Positions 4,235 to 5,810 of a DNA stretch of 5,810 nt are shown piece by piece. Position numbers and translations under genes: made by a program. A model generated the notes under the pieces. It did not search any database and was not told the DNA's origin. It was given only the letters and a program-made list of their open reading frames with translations. Each line of letters begins with the position of its first letter. Within the stretch, counting starts at the first letter, position 1. Source of the stretch: Candidatus Aerophobota bacterium. GTDB lineage: Bacteria; Aerophobota; Aerophobia; Aerophobales; B3-G15. The stretch covers positions 1 to 5,810 of the forward strand of contig JAGGZA010000100.1 of assembly GCA_021162265.1 (NCBI GenBank), in the 5' to 3' direction.

Positions 4235-5810
4235 TAAACAAGATAGTCTACATAATAAGATACAGCATTGACCTGTAAACTTTCTTCCCTCTCTTTATCG
4301 GGAAAAATATTATCTCCTGCTTCTACACCAGAAGGAAAAGGAACCCCTGGTTGAGACTTTTGCTCATCGGAGAAGGAGGTATTTCCACTGAAATCCATGG
4401 TAAATTCCTTAAGAAATATTCCTTCTTTCTCGAGATTCTGCCTGAGGTAAGAAAGATTATTTTGAATTATTTCTCCAGTTTTAGTTTCGGACACGTGGAT
4501 TTGAAGCATCAAATTGCTCTTTTCCATCATCAGATGAATACGCAGGTCACCGAATTCCTTAGATTTCAAGAAAAATAATGCTTTACTCTGCTTTTTGCTT
4601 CTCATAATGTCTATGTAGTGCAAAATCTGATTCGTAAGCTGTGAAACTCTACTGAAATAAGTTGAGAAAAAATACTGAGACGCAGGTTTTGAAACCTCTT
4701 GCTTTTCTGAGAAAAAAGACATGGTGTTACTTTCAATTTTCTCCTTGTCTGAGTTAATAATCTTTCCCTCTGTTTTTTGAGGAGTTCTTACATATTCGGT
4801 TGTCTCCGTTTTATTTTCTAAAAATCCACGCTTTACCCCTTTTGTTGTACCCTTACCCGGAACAAAATAAGATAAATCCTCTACTTTTAAAGATGGTTTT
4901 CTAAATAGATTTACAGATTCAACCTCGCTCTCTCTGACTCTTTCCTCTGCATTATGAGAAAAGTAAAACTGTGGTAAAACTCTTTGCTGGATAGAAATAG
5001 GTTTTTCTGTAAAGATAAACTCCCTGCCCGGGGAAGGATTTTCCCCTCTGGTTGGCAGTGTACCTTTTAGCTTACCTTTAAGAGGAACCTCCTCAAGGAT
5101 TATCCTTCCTTTATCCTCCCTCAGTCTTATCCTGTTATTGTCCAGGAAGATATCAAAACCATCTTTTGAAAGGGACAGAAGATGGGAAAATATCTTCTGT
5201 AGAGTATGCAGGGGATAAGCTCTGGAAGTTTTTGGTATTAAATCCTTATTTAAAATAACCTCCTGAGAGAGACCCTTATCTGTAGAGAGTGTCTGCTTTA
5301 AAGGTAGCTGGTTATCCTGATATTTTACCGGTTCTGATCCTGTCCCTGTAAAGATAAACTCCCTGCCCGAGGAAGGATTTTCCCCTCTGGTTGGTAGTGC
5401 ACCTTTTAGCTTACCTTTAAGAGGAACCTCCTCAAGGATTATCCTTCCTTTATCCTCCCTCAGTCTTATCCTGCTATTATCCAGGAAGATATCAAAGCCA
5501 TCTTTTGAAAGAAAATTTACAAGAGAGTAATTTACAGGAAAAAGAAGAGTTTTGCCTTTGAGAATATTTTTTTGTTTTTCATGAGAAAAATAATCCTTTT
5601 CAATGCTAATTTTCTTAACTTCTGTAAGTTTTAAATCTTTTTTTGCCCTGGAATTTAAAGAAACAGGAGAAATATTTTTTAAATTATTTTTACCAATAAC
5701 AATTTCAAGGTAGTTTTCAAAATTTACCTTCTTATTAAAAACTCTCCTTGCTGCTTTTCCCTGAAATAGCTGTGATGAATTAAAAAGTGCAGATAGAACC
5801 AAATTCTTCA
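4234..5810 (-). CDS. fliK: Flagellar hook-length control protein FliK, with internal duplication (start at or beyond right edge)
   Basis: FliK is secreted during hook growth, measures its length, and switches export from hook to filament proteins through FlhB. Seen: a long, hydrophilic, poorly conserved N-terminal and middle region, and a C-terminal FliK switch domain at about 405-472 (numbered from the TTG at 5802) with FLKSKEFGDLRIHLMMEK, LMLQIHVSE and NLSYLRQNLEKEGI. These follow the family pattern of an LxxxxLGxLxIxL strand, a V/E-rich strand, then an LRxxLxxxG helix. The middle carries two nearly identical 55-residue segments (98-152 and 211-265). The frame is open to the window edge. 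A TTG at 5802 would give 522 residues, but the two codons before it encode Lys-Asn, and the codon cut by the edge ends in TG on the coding strand. A start there, one base outside the window, is likely. It is followed by flgD and flgE, the usual partners. Confidence 0.9.
   Translation of the reverse strand, partial: KNLVLSALFNSSQLFQGKAARRVFNKKVNFENYLEIVIGKNNLKNISPVSLNSRAKKDLKLTEVKKISIEKDYFSHEKQKNILKGKTLLFPVNYSLVNFLSKDGFDIFLDNSRIRLREDKGRIILEEVPLKGKLKGALPTRGENPSSGREFIFTGTGSEPVKYQDNQLPLKQTLSTDKGLSQEVILNKDLIPKTSRAYPLHTLQKIFSHLLSLSKDGFDIFLDNNRIRLREDKGRIILEEVPLKGKLKGTLPTRGENPSPGREFIFTEKPISIQQRVLPQFYFSHNAEERVRESEVESVNLFRKPSLKVEDLSYFVPGKGTTKGVKRGFLENKTETTEYVRTPQKTEGKIINSDKEKIESNTMSFFSEKQEVSKPASQYFFSTYFSRVSQLTNQILHYIDIMRSKKQSKALFFLKSKEFGDLRIHLMMEKSNLMLQIHVSETKTGEIIQNNLSYLRQNLEKEGIFLKEFTMDFSGNTSFSDEQKSQPGVPFPSGVEAGDNIFPDKEREESLQVNAVSYYVDYLV
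5007..5172. repeat. FliK internal direct repeat, second (C-terminal-side) copy
   Basis: This 166-bp segment matches 5346-5511 with six substitutions and no gaps (about 96%). It encodes FliK residues 211-265, from LSKDGFDIFLDNN to GREFIFT. The shift is 339 bases (113 codons), which keeps the frame. Confidence 0.96.
5346..5511. repeat. FliK internal direct repeat, first (N-terminal-side) copy
   Basis: This is the partner of 5007-5172 and encodes FliK residues 98-152. Three of the six base changes alter the protein (Ser/Asn, Ala/Thr, Ser/Pro). The 173 bases between the copies show no similarity to the sequence on the outer sides of either copy, so the copied unit is the 166 bp and not the whole 339-bp period. 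Confidence 0.96.

Noticed and set aside
1..5810. A non-flagellar novel system, mobile element, CRISPR array or RNA gene
   Set aside because: Nearly the whole window is used by seven flagellar genes. The only repeats are the two motB tracts and the FliK duplication, none with array spacing or transposon ends.

Overview
The window is a densely packed block of flagellar genes, all transcribed leftward (minus strand). In transcription order it holds fliK (hook-length control, right edge), flgD (hook cap), flgE (hook protein), flbD (small SwrD-like protein), motA, motB, and a second motB-like gene that runs off the left edge. Gaps between genes are 1 to 26 bases. Most genes have a clear Shine-Dalgarno sequence, and there is no room for an internal terminator or a separate promoter between genes, so this is the middle of one transcription unit.

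The order fliK-flgD-flgE-flbD-motA-motB is known from Bacillota, Spirochaetota, Thermotogota and several deep-branching thermophilic lineages. The presence of FlbD and the short, one-domain FlgD fit that group and not enteric bacteria. In the hand-translated second motB, every Arg codon is AGA or AGG and ATA is common for Ile. Together with the purine-rich coding strand, this is compatible with a thermophile or another low-to-moderate-GC lineage. The sequence alone does not fix the phylum.

Region by region: positions 4234-5810 hold FliK, the molecular ruler. It carries a recent internal duplication of about 55 residues. Positions 2173-4219 hold the hook cap and an enlarged hook protein. Positions 1979-2161 hold FlbD, which in Bacillus (SwrD) supports motor power. 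Positions 500-1952 hold a MotA/MotB stator pair whose pore motifs resemble sodium-type PomA/PomB. Positions 1-497 hold a second MotB-like protein with an intact start of the peptidoglycan-binding domain. In it, the otherwise near-invariant ion-binding aspartate of the transmembrane helix is asparagine.

The most interesting signal is this motB pair. The second copy looks unable to conduct ions alone, yet it shares two stretches of perfect DNA identity (59 and 35 bases) with its neighbour, separated by 61 bases at about 44% identity. That mosaic suggests gene conversion limited to the peptidoglycan-binding domain, and raises the possibility of a mixed MotB/MotB2 stator or a non-conducting regulatory or structural partner. 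No mobile element, CRISPR array, RNA gene or non-flagellar system was seen.
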